64,000 nucleotides of DNA, taken from NCBI RefSeq assembly GCF_036884845.1, contig NZ_CP145732.1:558001-622000 (forward strand). The letters run 5' to 3'. Shown here piece by piece: positions 53,898 through 62,828 of the stretch (position 1 is the first letter of the stretch; every line of letters begins with the position of its first letter). The DNA is from Pseudomonas sp. MAG733B (GTDB taxonomy: Bacteria > Pseudomonadota > Gammaproteobacteria > Pseudomonadales > Pseudomonadaceae). Position numbers and translations under genes: made by a program. The notes under the pieces were generated by a model. The model did no database searches. It was not told where the DNA came from and worked only from the letters and a program-made list of their open reading frames with translations.

Positions 53898-54603
53898 GGT
53901 GTTTCTCCTTTGCGTTGTGCCAGCCGAGGTAGAGATAGAGACCGAACAGAGCGATCGACATGGCGAACCACTGCACGGCATAAGCGATGTGTTTTTCCGG
54001 GCCCATGGCAACGACCGGCCAATCGGCCTGGTAAGTCGCCGGCCCGGTTTCTGCGCGTAATTCGTAGGCGAAGCCTTCGCGGCCGAGGGACGTCCAGAGT
54101 TTTGCCGGGTCAACCGCCGTGACCAGTTGCGGCCAGGTCGCGCTGTCGGAATCGGCGTGGAGCTGGAAGGTTGCGCCGGGGGAGACGTAAACCCAGGCGT
54201 CGAGGCTCAAGGCCTGAGTCGGGGTGGTGAATTGCGGCGGTGTACGCCGGTCCGGCCACGGCAGCCAGCCACGATTGACCAGCAACCAGAGTCCGGTCGC
54301 CTGATCCTGGAAAGGTTGCAGCAACTCGACGCCAACCTTGCCGTTACGCTGGCGGTTATCCAGCAACAGACTGTGGGCGCCATCGAACTGACCGTGCAGA
54401 CGAACCCGGCGGAAGGCTGGATCGGCGCTGTGTTGCAGTTCGGTGCTGGCCATCGGCTCGGCAGCCCGGCGCTCGCTGTAGCTTTGCAGTAGCGCGCTTT
54501 TCTCCGCGCCCCGGCTCAATTGCCAGAACCCGAGCGACACCAGCAGCGGCAGCAGCAGGGCGACCACCAGTGTCGGCACGATGCCCGGCCGGAAGCGCTT
54601 CAT
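53863..54603 (-). CDS. SURF1 family cytochrome oxidase biogenesis protein
   Basis: 246-residue SURF1 protein with two hydrophobic helices, one near the N-terminus (about 8-28) and one near the C-terminus (about 210-230), enclosing an extracytoplasmic domain containing LDNRQRNGKVGVELLQPF and VNRGWLPWPDRRT. It assists heme A insertion into subunit I. It overlaps the downstream gene by 35 bases. Confidence 0.9.
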   Translation of the reverse strand: MKRFRPGIVPTLVVALLLPLLVSLGFWQLSRGAEKSALLQSYSERRAAEPMASTELQHSADPAFRRVRLHGQFDGAHSLLLDNRQRNGKVGVELLQPFQDQATGLWLLVNRGWLPWPDRRTPPQFTTPTQALSLDAWVYVSPGATFQLHADSDSATWPQLVTAVDPAKLWTSLGREGFAYELRAETGPATYQADWPVVAMGPEKHIAYAVQWFAMSIALFGLYLYLGWHNAKEKHHGSGHESTQHV

Positions 54604-54673
54604 GGCAACGCCAGAAAGTCAGTCGGTGCGATAGCTATACTCAAGTGCATCGCTAGTCCCCCGGAGTCTCACC

Positions 54674-54877
54674 ATGCTCAAAGCAGCCATCGTCCTGATG
54701 CTGATTGCCACGGTTGTCAGCCTGTTCAGCGGCCTGTTTTTTCTGGTCAAGGACGACAGCAGCTCGAACCGCCTCGTCATTGCCCTGAGTGTTCGTGTAG
54801 CGCTGGCCGCCATTACCGTCGGCTTGATCGCCTGGGGTTTTTTCAGCGGCCAGTTGGTTTCCCACGCCCCTTGGTAG
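54674..54877 (+). CDS. DUF2909 twin-transmembrane protein
   Basis: 67-residue protein with two hydrophobic segments (about 4-26 and 37-60) and a short polar turn KDDSSSNRL. Its orientation is opposite to the surrounding oxidase genes, but it is always nearby as recalled (PA0109-like). Function is unknown. The stop codon is the last base before a REPIN, which fills the space to the coxC stop. Confidence 0.8.
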   Translation: MLKAAIVLMLIATVVSLFSGLFFLVKDDSSSNRLVIALSVRVALAAITVGLIAWGFFSGQLVSHAPW

Positions 54878-54962
54878 CTGTAGGAGCGTGCTTGCTCGCG
54901 AAGGTGTATCAGTCGAAATCAACGTGTCTGACACACCATCGCGAGCAAGCTCGCTCCTACAG
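54878..54962. repeat. REPIN 9 (GAGCGTGCTTGCTCGCGAAGG / GAGCGAGCTTGCTCGCGATGG)
   Basis: Left arm begins CTGTAGGAGCGTGCTTGCTC, one base after the DUF2909 stop; right arm ends CTCCTACAG at 54962, overlapping the coxC stop codon (54957-54959). There is one mismatch between the arms in the stem. It is the only element here that touches coding sequence. Confidence 0.92.
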
Positions 54963-55844
54963 CACGTAGACGAAAACGAACAGCCCGATCCACACCACGT
55001 CCACGAAGTGCCAGTACCAACTCGCTGCCTCGAAGCCGAACTGATGCTCGTTGTCGAAATGCCCTCGCATGATCCGCATCAGCATCACGAACAGGATGAT
55101 GGTGCCGATGGTCACGTGCGCGCCGTGGAACCCGGTGAGCATGAAGAACGTGGCGCCATAGATGCCCGAACCCAGGGTCAGGCCCAGTTCGTGGTAGGCG
55201 TGCATGTACTCTTCGGCCTGAAAACCGAGGAACGCACAGCCCAGCAACACGGTGATCGCCAGCCAAATCTTGAGCGCGCCGCGATGACCCTTTTTCAAGG
55301 CGTGGTGGGCGATGGTCACGGTGACGCTGGAACTGACCAGCAACACGGTGTTGAGCAGCGGCAGGCCCCAAGGGCTGATGACTTCCTTGGGTGGCGGAAA
55401 GAGTTTGGAATCCGGGTTGTTCAGCAGCGGCCAGGTGAACTCGAAGTTCGGCCACAGCATGTGGGCGATGCCTTTGGCGCCTTCGCCACCGAGGGCCGGC
55501 CCGGAAACATGGCGCACATAAAACAGCGCGCCGAAGAAGGCAATGAAGAACATCACCTCCGAGAAGATGAACCAGCTCATGCCCCAGCGGAATGAACGGT
55601 CCATCTGCGCGCTGTACAAGCCGCCGCGACTTTCCTTGATAACCGTGCCGAACCAGCCGAACAGCATGTAGGCCAGCAGCAGGCCACCGACGAAAAAGAT
55701 CAGCGGGCCGTGAGATTCAGGCCGCGCCGCTTTCAGGTCGTTGAACCAGGTGGCCAGGCCGAACACCGTGACGAACATCCCGACCGTGGCGATGATCGGC
55801 CATTTGCTCTGGGCCGGAACGTAATAATGTTCATGAGTTGCCAT
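54957..55844 (-). CDS. coxC: Cytochrome c oxidase subunit III
   Basis: 295-residue membrane subunit III of the aa3 oxidase with about seven hydrophobic segments. Family features: HEHYYVPAQSKWPI at the N-terminus, EVMFFIAFFGALFYVR (about 96) and FHGAHVTIGTI (about 238). The last two codons are CTG TAG, with TAG lying in the end of REPIN 9. Spaced 25 bases from ctaG upstream. Confidence 0.94.
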   Translation of the reverse strand: MATHEHYYVPAQSKWPIIATVGMFVTVFGLATWFNDLKAARPESHGPLIFFVGGLLLAYMLFGWFGTVIKESRGGLYSAQMDRSFRWGMSWFIFSEVMFFIAFFGALFYVRHVSGPALGGEGAKGIAHMLWPNFEFTWPLLNNPDSKLFPPPKEVISPWGLPLLNTVLLVSSSVTVTIAHHALKKGHRGALKIWLAITVLLGCAFLGFQAEEYMHAYHELGLTLGSGIYGATFFMLTGFHGAHVTIGTIILFVMLMRIMRGHFDNEHQFGFEAASWYWHFVDVVWIGLFVFVYVL

Positions 55845-55869
55845 TTATTGTTCTCCTTATCGGGCACGC

Positions 55870-56421
55870 TCAACCGCCAGTGTTTACTGCGACCGGTGGA
55901 TGTCGGGCGGTGATATCGAACAGCGTGTAGGACAGCGTCAGGTGCTTCACATCCTTGGGCATGTCACGGTCAACGATGAAACGTACCGGCATCTCGATCC
56001 GTTGACCGGGCTGCAGCACTTGCTGGGTAAAGCAGAAACATTCGGTCTTGTGGAAATACGCCGCCGCCGCGCTGGGCGCGATGCTCGGCACTGCTTGGGC
56101 GCTCATCGGCTTATCGGTGGGGTTGTGCGCAATGAAGATCATCTCGTTCACCGCCCCGGGATTGGCCGTCAGCTCATCGTGCTTGGGATAGAAATCCCAC
56201 GACATGTCAGCGGAATTGGTCGACAGAAACTGCACGCGCACCTGCCGAGACGTATCGACCGTTTGCTCGCCCTCGTACTGCCCGGCGGTCTTGCCGTTGA
56301 TGCCGAATGCCTTGCACATCACGTCGTAGATCGGCACCAGCGCAAACCCGAACACAAACATCGCCACCACCACCAGCAACAGACGAGTGACCAGCTTCTT
56401 CATCGAAATCGAATCAGCCAT
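55870..56421 (-). CDS. ctaG: Cytochrome c oxidase assembly protein CtaG/Cox11
   Basis: 183-residue copper chaperone for the CuB site of subunit I. One N-terminal helix (about 10-30) then a beta-rich domain with the copper-binding CFCF in KTECFCFTQQVLQPG (about 127). The gene lies between coxA and coxC as in most pseudomonads. Separated from coxA by a REPIN. Confidence 0.93.
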   Translation of the reverse strand: MADSISMKKLVTRLLLVVVAMFVFGFALVPIYDVMCKAFGINGKTAGQYEGEQTVDTSRQVRVQFLSTNSADMSWDFYPKHDELTANPGAVNEMIFIAHNPTDKPMSAQAVPSIAPSAAAAYFHKTECFCFTQQVLQPGQRIEMPVRFIVDRDMPKDVKHLTLSYTLFDITARHPPVAVNTGG

Positions 56422-56444
56422 GACCTATGCCCTCTACCGAGAAC

Positions 56445-56527
56445 CCTGTGGGAGCTGGCTTGCCAGCGATGGCTGCATGCCTGACACACCGCGGTGATCC
56501 CATCGCTGGCAAGCCAGCTCCCACAGG
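56445..56527. repeat. REPIN 10 (GAGCTGGCTTGCCAGCGATGG type) inside the cox cluster
   Basis: Left arm CCTGTGGGAGCTGGCTTGCC and right arm its complement, stems CTGGC/GCCAG (compensated relative to other types). It fills most of the 129 bases between coxA and ctaG. Both genes are on the minus strand, so the hairpin is transcribed. Confidence 0.92.
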
Positions 56528-56550
56528 AATTTCCACAAGGCAGAAATTGT

Positions 56551-58137
56551 TCATTTCACTTCCGGCGGCGTTGTAAAGGTGTGATACGGCGCCGGTGACG
56601 GAATGCTCCACTCCAGGCCTTCCGCCCCGTCCCACGGTTTGGCCGGTGCAGGCGGGCCGCCGCGAATGGTCTTGATCACGATGAACAGGAAGAACAGCTG
56701 CGTGGTGCCGAACATGAACGCGCCGATCGACGACACCATGTTGAAGTCGGCGAATTGCAGGTTGTAGTCCGGAATCCGCCGCGGCATGCCCGCCAGGCCC
56801 ACGAAGTGCATCGGGAAGAAAGCCATGTTCATGCCGATGAACGACAGCCAGAAATGCAGCTTGCCCAGGGTTTCGTCGTACATGTGCCCGGTCCACTTCG
56901 GCATCCAGTAATAGGCCGAGGCGAAGATCCCGAAGATCGCACCCGGCACCAATACATAGTGGAAGTGCGCGACCACGAAGTAGGTGTCCTGGTACTGGAA
57001 GTCCGCCGGGGCGATGGCCAGCATCAAACCGGAGAAACCGCCGATGGAGAACAGGATCACGAACGCCACCGCAAATAGCATCGGCGTCTCGAAGGTCAGC
57101 GAGCCTTGCCACATGGTGCTGGCCCAGTTGAACACTTTCACCCCGGTCGGCACCGCGATCAGCAACGTGGCGTACATGAAGAACAACTCGCCCACCAGCG
57201 GAATGCCGACCACGAACATGTGGTGCGCCCAGACGATGAACGACAGGAACGCAATACTCGCCGTGGCGTAGACCATCGAGGTGTAGCCGAACAGCGGCTT
57301 GCGCGAGAAGGTCGGGATGATCGAGCTGACGGCACCGAAGGCCGGCAGGATCATGATGTACACCTCGGGGTGACCGAAGAACCAGAACACGTGCTGGAAC
57401 AGCACCGGGTCACCACCACCGGCGGCACTGAAGAAACTGGTGCCAAAGTGGATGTCCATCAGCATCATCGTCACGCAACCGGCCAGTACCGGCATCACCG
57501 CGATCAGCAGGAACGCGGTGATCAGCCAGGTCCAGACGAACAGCGGCATTTTCATCAGCGTCATGCCGGGGGCGCGCAGGTTGAGGATGGTGGCGATCAC
57601 GTTGATCGCTCCCATGATCGAACTGATCCCCATCAAGTGGATGGCGAAGATGAAGAACGTCACGCTTTCCGGCGCGTATGTCGTCGATAGCGGTGCGTAG
57701 AACGTCCAGCCGAAGTTCGGCCCGCCACCGGGGGTGAACAGGGTCGACACCAGCAGGATGAACGCCGCCGGCAACAGCCAGAAGCTGAAGTTGTTCATCC
57801 GTGGCAACGCCATGTCCGGCGCACCGACCATCAGCGGAATCATCCAGTTGGCGAGGCCGACGAAGGCCGGCATCACCGCACCGAAAACCATCACCAGACC
57901 GTGCATGGTGGTCATCTGGTTGAAAAATTCCGGCTGGACGATTTGCAGGCCCGGCTGGAACAGCTCGGCGCGAATCACCATCGCGAACGAGCCGCCGAGC
58001 AGGAACATGGAAAACGCGAACCACAGGTACAGCGTGCCGATGTCCTTGTGGTTGGTGGTCAACACCCAACGCATCAGGCCTTTGGCAGGGCCGTGGGCGT
58101 GGTCGGCATGACCGTGGTCATCGATTACGGCGCTCAT
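56551..58137 (-). CDS. coxA: Cytochrome c oxidase subunit I (aa3 type)
   Basis: 528-residue catalytic subunit with 12 hydrophobic segments. Heme a and CuB ligands are visible: His in TTMHGLVMVFG (about 79), FGHPEVYIMILP (about 257, with the His-Tyr pair), HHMFVVG and HFHYVLVPG. The D-channel segment NWMIPLMVGAPDMALPRMNNFSFW fits A-type oxidases. It reduces oxygen to water with electrons from coxB/CuA. Confidence 0.96.
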   Translation of the reverse strand: MSAVIDDHGHADHAHGPAKGLMRWVLTTNHKDIGTLYLWFAFSMFLLGGSFAMVIRAELFQPGLQIVQPEFFNQMTTMHGLVMVFGAVMPAFVGLANWMIPLMVGAPDMALPRMNNFSFWLLPAAFILLVSTLFTPGGGPNFGWTFYAPLSTTYAPESVTFFIFAIHLMGISSIMGAINVIATILNLRAPGMTLMKMPLFVWTWLITAFLLIAVMPVLAGCVTMMLMDIHFGTSFFSAAGGGDPVLFQHVFWFFGHPEVYIMILPAFGAVSSIIPTFSRKPLFGYTSMVYATASIAFLSFIVWAHHMFVVGIPLVGELFFMYATLLIAVPTGVKVFNWASTMWQGSLTFETPMLFAVAFVILFSIGGFSGLMLAIAPADFQYQDTYFVVAHFHYVLVPGAIFGIFASAYYWMPKWTGHMYDETLGKLHFWLSFIGMNMAFFPMHFVGLAGMPRRIPDYNLQFADFNMVSSIGAFMFGTTQLFFLFIVIKTIRGGPPAPAKPWDGAEGLEWSIPSPAPYHTFTTPPEVK

Positions 58138-58219
58138 GGCCTGTCTCCTGTAACCGGATGGGCTGGGCTGGCCGGGGCATATTGCCCCGACCGGTTCCTG
58201 AGGTGAGCAATGGACCGGG

Positions 58220-59347
58220 TCATTTGCTTTCCGCCTGTTTCAGCTCCAGCACTTCTTTTGGCGTGACCATGTCGCCCTTGTTGTTGCCCCAGGCGTTACG
58301 TTCATAGGTCACGACCGCTGCGATATCGACTTCCGACAACTGCTTGCCGAACGCCGCCATGGCGGTGCCGGGCTTGCCATGGAAGACAATGCTCAGGTGC
58401 GCGTCTTTTGGTCCGGTGGCGATTTTCGAGCCCTTGAGCGCCGGGAACATCGGCGGCAGACCCTGGCCTTCAGCCTGGTGACAGGCCACGCAAGTGGTGT
58501 GATAAACCTTGTCGCCGCGCTCCTTGAGCTCGTCGAGGGTCCATTCCTTGCTGGTCAGCTCTTTGAGTTGTGCGGCTTCAGCCTTGCGCTCGCCCAGCCA
58601 TTTTTCGTAGTCGGCCTTTTCCTTGACCTCAACCACGATCGGCATGAACCCATGGTCCTTGCCGCACAGCTCGGCGCACTGGCCGCGGTAGATGCCGGGC
58701 TTTTCGATGCGGGTCCAGGCTTCGTTGACGAACCCCGGGATCGCATCGCGCTTGACCGCGAAGGCCGGCACCCACCAGGAGTGGATCACGTCAGCGGAGG
58801 TCACGAGGAAGCGCACCTTGGCGCCAATCGGCAGCACCAACGGCTTGTCGACTTCGAGCAAGTAGTGCTCGCCCTTGGCTTCCTTGTTGTGGATCTGGTC
58901 GGCGGGAGTGGCCAGGTTGCTGAAGAACTCAACGTCCTGGCCCAGGTATTTGTAGTGCCATTTCCATTGATAGCCGGTGACCTGGATATCGATATCCGGC
59001 TCACTGGCGTCGTACATCTTGATCAGGGTCGCCGTCGCGGGAACCGCCATGGCCACCAGAATGATGAAGGGCACGATGGTCCAGAGAATTTCGACGGTGG
59101 TGCTTTCATGGAATTTGGCGGCCACCTGCCCGGTCGAGCGGCGATGCAGGATCATCGACCAGAACATGGCGCCAAAAACGATGATGCCGATCACTACACA
59201 GATCCAGAAAATGGTCATGTGCAGGTCAAAAACAGCGTGACTGATTTCAGTCGCTCCAGGCGCCATATTCACAGTCCAGGCCGCTTGCGCCTGACTGAAA
59301 ATCGACCACAACAGGAGGCCCATCCAGACATGTGGATGTCGCATCAT
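58220..59347 (-). CDS. coxB: Cytochrome c oxidase subunit II with fused cytochrome c
   Basis: 375-residue subunit: signal peptide (about 1-22), two helices (about 40-62 and 82-105), a CuA domain with CAELCGKDHGFM (about 226) and a C-terminal cytochrome c domain with CVACHQAEG (about 290). The fusion makes this a caa3-type enzyme accepting electrons from cytochrome c4. Alternative start at the second ATG (59342-59344) would remove only one residue. Confidence 0.95.
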   Translation of the reverse strand: MMRHPHVWMGLLLWSIFSQAQAAWTVNMAPGATEISHAVFDLHMTIFWICVVIGIIVFGAMFWSMILHRRSTGQVAAKFHESTTVEILWTIVPFIILVAMAVPATATLIKMYDASEPDIDIQVTGYQWKWHYKYLGQDVEFFSNLATPADQIHNKEAKGEHYLLEVDKPLVLPIGAKVRFLVTSADVIHSWWVPAFAVKRDAIPGFVNEAWTRIEKPGIYRGQCAELCGKDHGFMPIVVEVKEKADYEKWLGERKAEAAQLKELTSKEWTLDELKERGDKVYHTTCVACHQAEGQGLPPMFPALKGSKIATGPKDAHLSIVFHGKPGTAMAAFGKQLSEVDIAAVVTYERNAWGNNKGDMVTPKEVLELKQAESK

Positions 59348-59717
59348 TGCGGGTTCCCCTTATCGTTCTTGTTATCCCGCCGGCTTTCACCTGCGGCAAG
59401 GGAGCGGCTGCATCAGACTACGAACTTGAGCACCGGGCCTTGCTGCATATGCAGTCGGGCGTCATCAGCTAACTCCATTCATGAGCGAGTATAGACAGCG
59501 ACTCCCACCTCGCAATGTGAAGGCGTAAATCATCTGAAACAGCATTAACTTGCGTTGCAGGGCACGAATGGAGAAGGATGCAGACGAGTGGTGGCAAACC
59601 GATATAACGGGGGCGTCTCAAGGATGAAACATTTATGACAAATGCGTCTTAGCATTTATCGTAAGCCAGCTAAGTTATGTCTTCCCTATTTCATTGCCTT
59701 TGTTTCCTGGAGTTTTC
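59348..59717. other. 370-base gap between coxB and the PA0104-like gene
   Basis: Intergenic region between divergent genes, so it must hold promoters for the oxidase cluster and for the gene at 59718. I see no REP element, hairpin or strong regulatory palindrome. AT-rich patches occur near 59620-59700 (ATGAAACATTTATGACAAAT, then TAAGTTATGTC). No open frame longer than background could be supported. Confidence 0.5.
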
Positions 59718-60368
59718 ATGAACACCGCCGCATTGCGCGAGCAGATCCAAAAAGCCCAACAACACGAAGCCGAAACCGGACTGCTGACTCGTCAGCTGGA
59801 AAGCAAACTGCCTCATTTACACCCGGCGATCCAATTGCCGGAGAACGACGCCAATGGCGTGCTGACGCGTTTTGTCGCCGCTTATATTGATGAAGTTCCT
59901 GATCTGCTGGATGCAGCCAATGAAGTCGCCAGGGAAGCGGGTATCGAGTCACAGATCAAACCGGTGCTGAAAATCGCCGAACAGTACTTCCTCCAGCCGC
60001 CCGCCATCATGGCCGGGCACGTCGGGCTCGACAGCCTGCTGGACGAAGCCTATCTGGCGCACCGTTTTGTCGAAGAGGTCAACGACCTGTACATCAAGCA
60101 TTTCGGCCAGCCACTGATCCCCTTGGACATGACTGTCGCCAACCTGATCGCCCACCAGTTGATCGGTGAGGAATTTGCCAACCAACTCGATGAGGTCGTG
60201 CATCACGCCTTCGATGAAATGTTGAGCGAGGAGAGTTTCGCGCTGGAGTCGGTGGAAGCCTACCGCGAGAAACTCAGCAGCCCGGACACCGGCGCCGCGT
60301 GGAAACGCTGGCCGTGCATGTCGCGCCGTTTGGGCGTGGGTCTGGAGCTGGAACAGCCGGTGGTGTGA
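59718..60368 (+). CDS. Conserved hypothetical protein beside the SulP/carbonic anhydrase pair
   Basis: 216-residue soluble, largely helical protein; no signal peptide, membrane segment or cysteine motif seen. Acidic patches in YIDEVPDLLDAANEVAREAG and ALESVEAYREK. Not recognised. Its place next to a SulP transporter and a carbonic anhydrase is the same as in PAO1 (PA0104 next to PA0103-PA0102 from memory). ATG has TGGAG upstream. Confidence 0.7.
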   Translation: MNTAALREQIQKAQQHEAETGLLTRQLESKLPHLHPAIQLPENDANGVLTRFVAAYIDEVPDLLDAANEVAREAGIESQIKPVLKIAEQYFLQPPAIMAGHVGLDSLLDEAYLAHRFVEEVNDLYIKHFGQPLIPLDMTVANLIAHQLIGEEFANQLDEVVHHAFDEMLSEESFALESVEAYREKLSSPDTGAAWKRWPCMSRRLGVGLELEQPVV

Positions 60369-60386
60369 CGCCACAACATCTGCTTT

Positions 60387-60479
60387 CTGTAGGAGCAAGG
60401 CTTGCCCGCGATGGCGGTATGTCTTCAACATTATGTCGACTGACACACCGCCATCGCGGGCAAGCCTCGCTCCAACAGG
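60387..60479. repeat. REPIN 11 (GAGCAAGGCTTGCCCGCGATGG type)
   Basis: Left arm CTGTAGGAGCAAGGCTTGCC, right arm its complement with a loss of symmetry at one base (CTCGCTCC against GGAGCAAGG). Between convergent PA0104-like and SulP genes; the SulP stop codon lies one base beyond it. Confidence 0.9.
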
Positions 60480-62006
60480 TTAGCCTGCCGCGCCTATACC
60501 GATATTAGTCCGCACTCGCCCCTCCAACCTGCGCTTCAACCCCCGCGACTCGATCAACAGCTTCGAGCCTTTGGCCGCATTCGCCCGACCCCATTCCTCC
60601 AGCAATTCCAGACACGAATGATCGATGTAGCTCAGGTTATTGAGCGGCACATGCACCGTCGTGCCCGGTGCAATGCTGCCCAGTACTTTGGTCAACGCCG
60701 GCACTTTGAGAAACGTCGCCGCACCCACCAGACGCAACTCCATCTCGCCGTCCTGGGGTAGATCGATCAGGCTGATTTTCAACCGTGAAGCCTTCAGCGC
60801 CAGTTTCACCAGGGTCAGGCCGAAACCGATCAGTACGCCGGTCAACAAGTCAGTGAAGATGATCGCCAAGGCCGTCGCGGCGTAGGTGAACATCGGCATC
60901 CGGCCATAGCGACCCAGACCGCGGAAGGCCTTGAGGTCGACCAGTTTGAAACCCGTATAAACCAGTACACCGGCCAGGCTCGCCACCGGAATGCTTTGCA
61001 GCACACTCGACAGCAACAACACGAACGCCAGCAGCCAGAGGCCATGGAAAATCGTCGAGTAGCGGGTGGTGGCACCGGCCTGGACGTTGGCCGAACTGCG
61101 CACGATCACCCCGGTCATCGGCAACGCGCCGAGCAAGCCGCAGAGCATGTTGCCCACGCCTTGGGCTGACAGTTCGCGATCAAAGTCAGAACGTTGGCCG
61201 CTGTGCATGCGGTCCACGGCCGCGGCGGACAGCAAGGTTTCGGCGCTGGCGATGAACGCCACCGCGAATGCAGCGATCAGCAGGCTCGGGTCGGCGAGGT
61301 TGAGCAGGTCCGCCGGGCGCAGCCAGTCAATCGCCTCCGCCAGGTTCGCCGGGACCTCAACACGTTTGACCGGCAATGCCAGCACCAGACTGGCGATTGT
61401 CGCCAGACCCACCCCAAGCAACGCTCCGGGGACGAAGCGCAATGAATGCGGGCGGAATTTTTCCCACAGCCACATCACGGCAATGGTCGATAGACCGAGC
61501 AAACCGGCCTGCCAACCGAACGATGGCAATGCCTGGGCCACCGCACCGGGAAACGCCGTGAGGTTATCCAGGCCGGACGGTTTCGGCGCTGCGTCGAGCA
61601 TCACATGCACCTGCGAAAGTACGATCAGCACGCCAATTCCGGCGAGCATGCCGTACACCACCGCTGGCGCCGTGACCCGAAACCAGCAACCGAGCTTCAA
61701 GCGCCCGGCCACCAGTTGCAGAAAACCCGCCAGCAACAGGATCGGCCCGAGCATGGCCACGCCGTGCTGGCGCACCAGTTCGAACACCAGAACCGCCAAA
61801 CCCGCCGCGGGCCCGCTGACTTGCAGCGGAGAACCCGCCAACCAGCCCACGACCAAACCCCCGACGATCCCGGTGATCAGGCCTTTGGCTGGCGGTAGTC
61901 CTGAGGCGATGGCAATGCCCATGCACAAGGGCAGGGCGACCAGAAACACCACCACCGAAGCCAACAGCTCCCGTGGCAGAACAGCTTTGAGTTGCGCAGC
62001 ACGCAT
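60480..62006 (-). CDS. SulP family anion transporter with STAS domain
   Basis: 508-residue transporter with 10-12 hydrophobic segments and a C-terminal STAS domain (about 420-508) with LNNLSYIDHSCLELLEEWG. SulP proteins carry sulfate or bicarbonate. An adjacent carbonic anhydrase 90 bases away argues for bicarbonate here. Start set to ATG 62004-62006 (MRAAQLKAVLPRELL) with GGGAG upstream; the frame extends 24 codons without family similarity. Confidence 0.9.
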   Translation of the reverse strand: MRAAQLKAVLPRELLASVVVFLVALPLCMGIAIASGLPPAKGLITGIVGGLVVGWLAGSPLQVSGPAAGLAVLVFELVRQHGVAMLGPILLLAGFLQLVAGRLKLGCWFRVTAPAVVYGMLAGIGVLIVLSQVHVMLDAAPKPSGLDNLTAFPGAVAQALPSFGWQAGLLGLSTIAVMWLWEKFRPHSLRFVPGALLGVGLATIASLVLALPVKRVEVPANLAEAIDWLRPADLLNLADPSLLIAAFAVAFIASAETLLSAAAVDRMHSGQRSDFDRELSAQGVGNMLCGLLGALPMTGVIVRSSANVQAGATTRYSTIFHGLWLLAFVLLLSSVLQSIPVASLAGVLVYTGFKLVDLKAFRGLGRYGRMPMFTYAATALAIIFTDLLTGVLIGFGLTLVKLALKASRLKISLIDLPQDGEMELRLVGAATFLKVPALTKVLGSIAPGTTVHVPLNNLSYIDHSCLELLEEWGRANAAKGSKLLIESRGLKRRLEGRVRTNIGIGAAG

Positions 62007-62096
62007 GATGATTCTCCCGAAGTTTTCTTCAGGCATGGCAAAGCCGGACTGCCTGTTCGGCAGCCACGGCTTATCCACACAAATGTTTAGGAGGTT

Positions 62097-62828
62097 TTAG
62101 AAGCGCGCTTTGGGCGTCGCCACCGGAATGGGCAGGCTGCCATTGAGTGGCAGGAAACATCCCTGATCGGCGTCGTAGGCTTTGATTTCGCTGGTCTCGA
62201 TGTCGTAGACCCAGCCATGGATGAACAGATGACCGTTCGCCATGCGCGAGGCTACCGAGGGATGGGTGCGCAAGTGCTGCAATTGAGCGATGACATTCTC
62301 CTCAGTGAGGATATGCATGGTCTCGTTTTCATCGGCGCAATTGCAGTTGTCGTGCACCATGGTTTTGGCGACTTCCGCATGCCGTAACCAGGCTTTGACC
62401 GTGGGCATTTTTTCCAGGCTGTCGGGGTTGAGCACCGCCCGCATCGCGCCGCAATCGGAATGACCGCAGATGATGATGTGCTGCACACCCAGCGCTAGCA
62501 CCGCATACTCGATGGCGGTGGAAACGCCACCATTCATCTGCCCGTAAGGCGGTACGACGTTGCCGACATTGCGGGTCACGAACAGGTCGCCAGGCGAGCT
62601 GTGGGTGATCAGTTCAGGCACGATGCGCGAATCGGCGCAGGTAATGAACATCGCCCTTGGCTGTTGCGCCGTGGCGAGTTTTTTGAAGAGTTCTTCCTGC
62701 TGCGGAAAGATCTCATGATGAAAATGCAAGAAGCCGTCAACGATATGCTTCAACGCTGCATCGGCGGTTTCCGCCTCGGGTTGGGCAGAAGCCGACGCAG
62801 CCAACGGCTGTTTATCCTTGTCACTCAT
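62097..62828 (-). CDS. Beta-carbonic anhydrase
   Basis: 243-residue beta-class carbonic anhydrase, interconverting CO2 and bicarbonate. Zinc ligands in CADSRIVPE (about 66) and GHSDCGAM (about 124) are present. N-terminal 25 residues are Ala/Glu-rich. It follows the SulP gene on the same strand in transcription order, upstream of it (90 bases), so the pair is one operon. Confidence 0.93.
   Translation of the reverse strand: MSDKDKQPLAASASAQPEAETADAALKHIVDGFLHFHHEIFPQQEELFKKLATAQQPRAMFITCADSRIVPELITHSSPGDLFVTRNVGNVVPPYGQMNGGVSTAIEYAVLALGVQHIIICGHSDCGAMRAVLNPDSLEKMPTVKAWLRHAEVAKTMVHDNCNCADENETMHILTEENVIAQLQHLRTHPSVASRMANGHLFIHGWVYDIETSEIKAYDADQGCFLPLNGSLPIPVATPKARF

Noticed and set aside
54880..54960. 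REPIN arms treated as rho-independent terminators.
   Set aside because: The stems are GC-rich but no T-run follows, so they are REP elements rather than intrinsic terminators.
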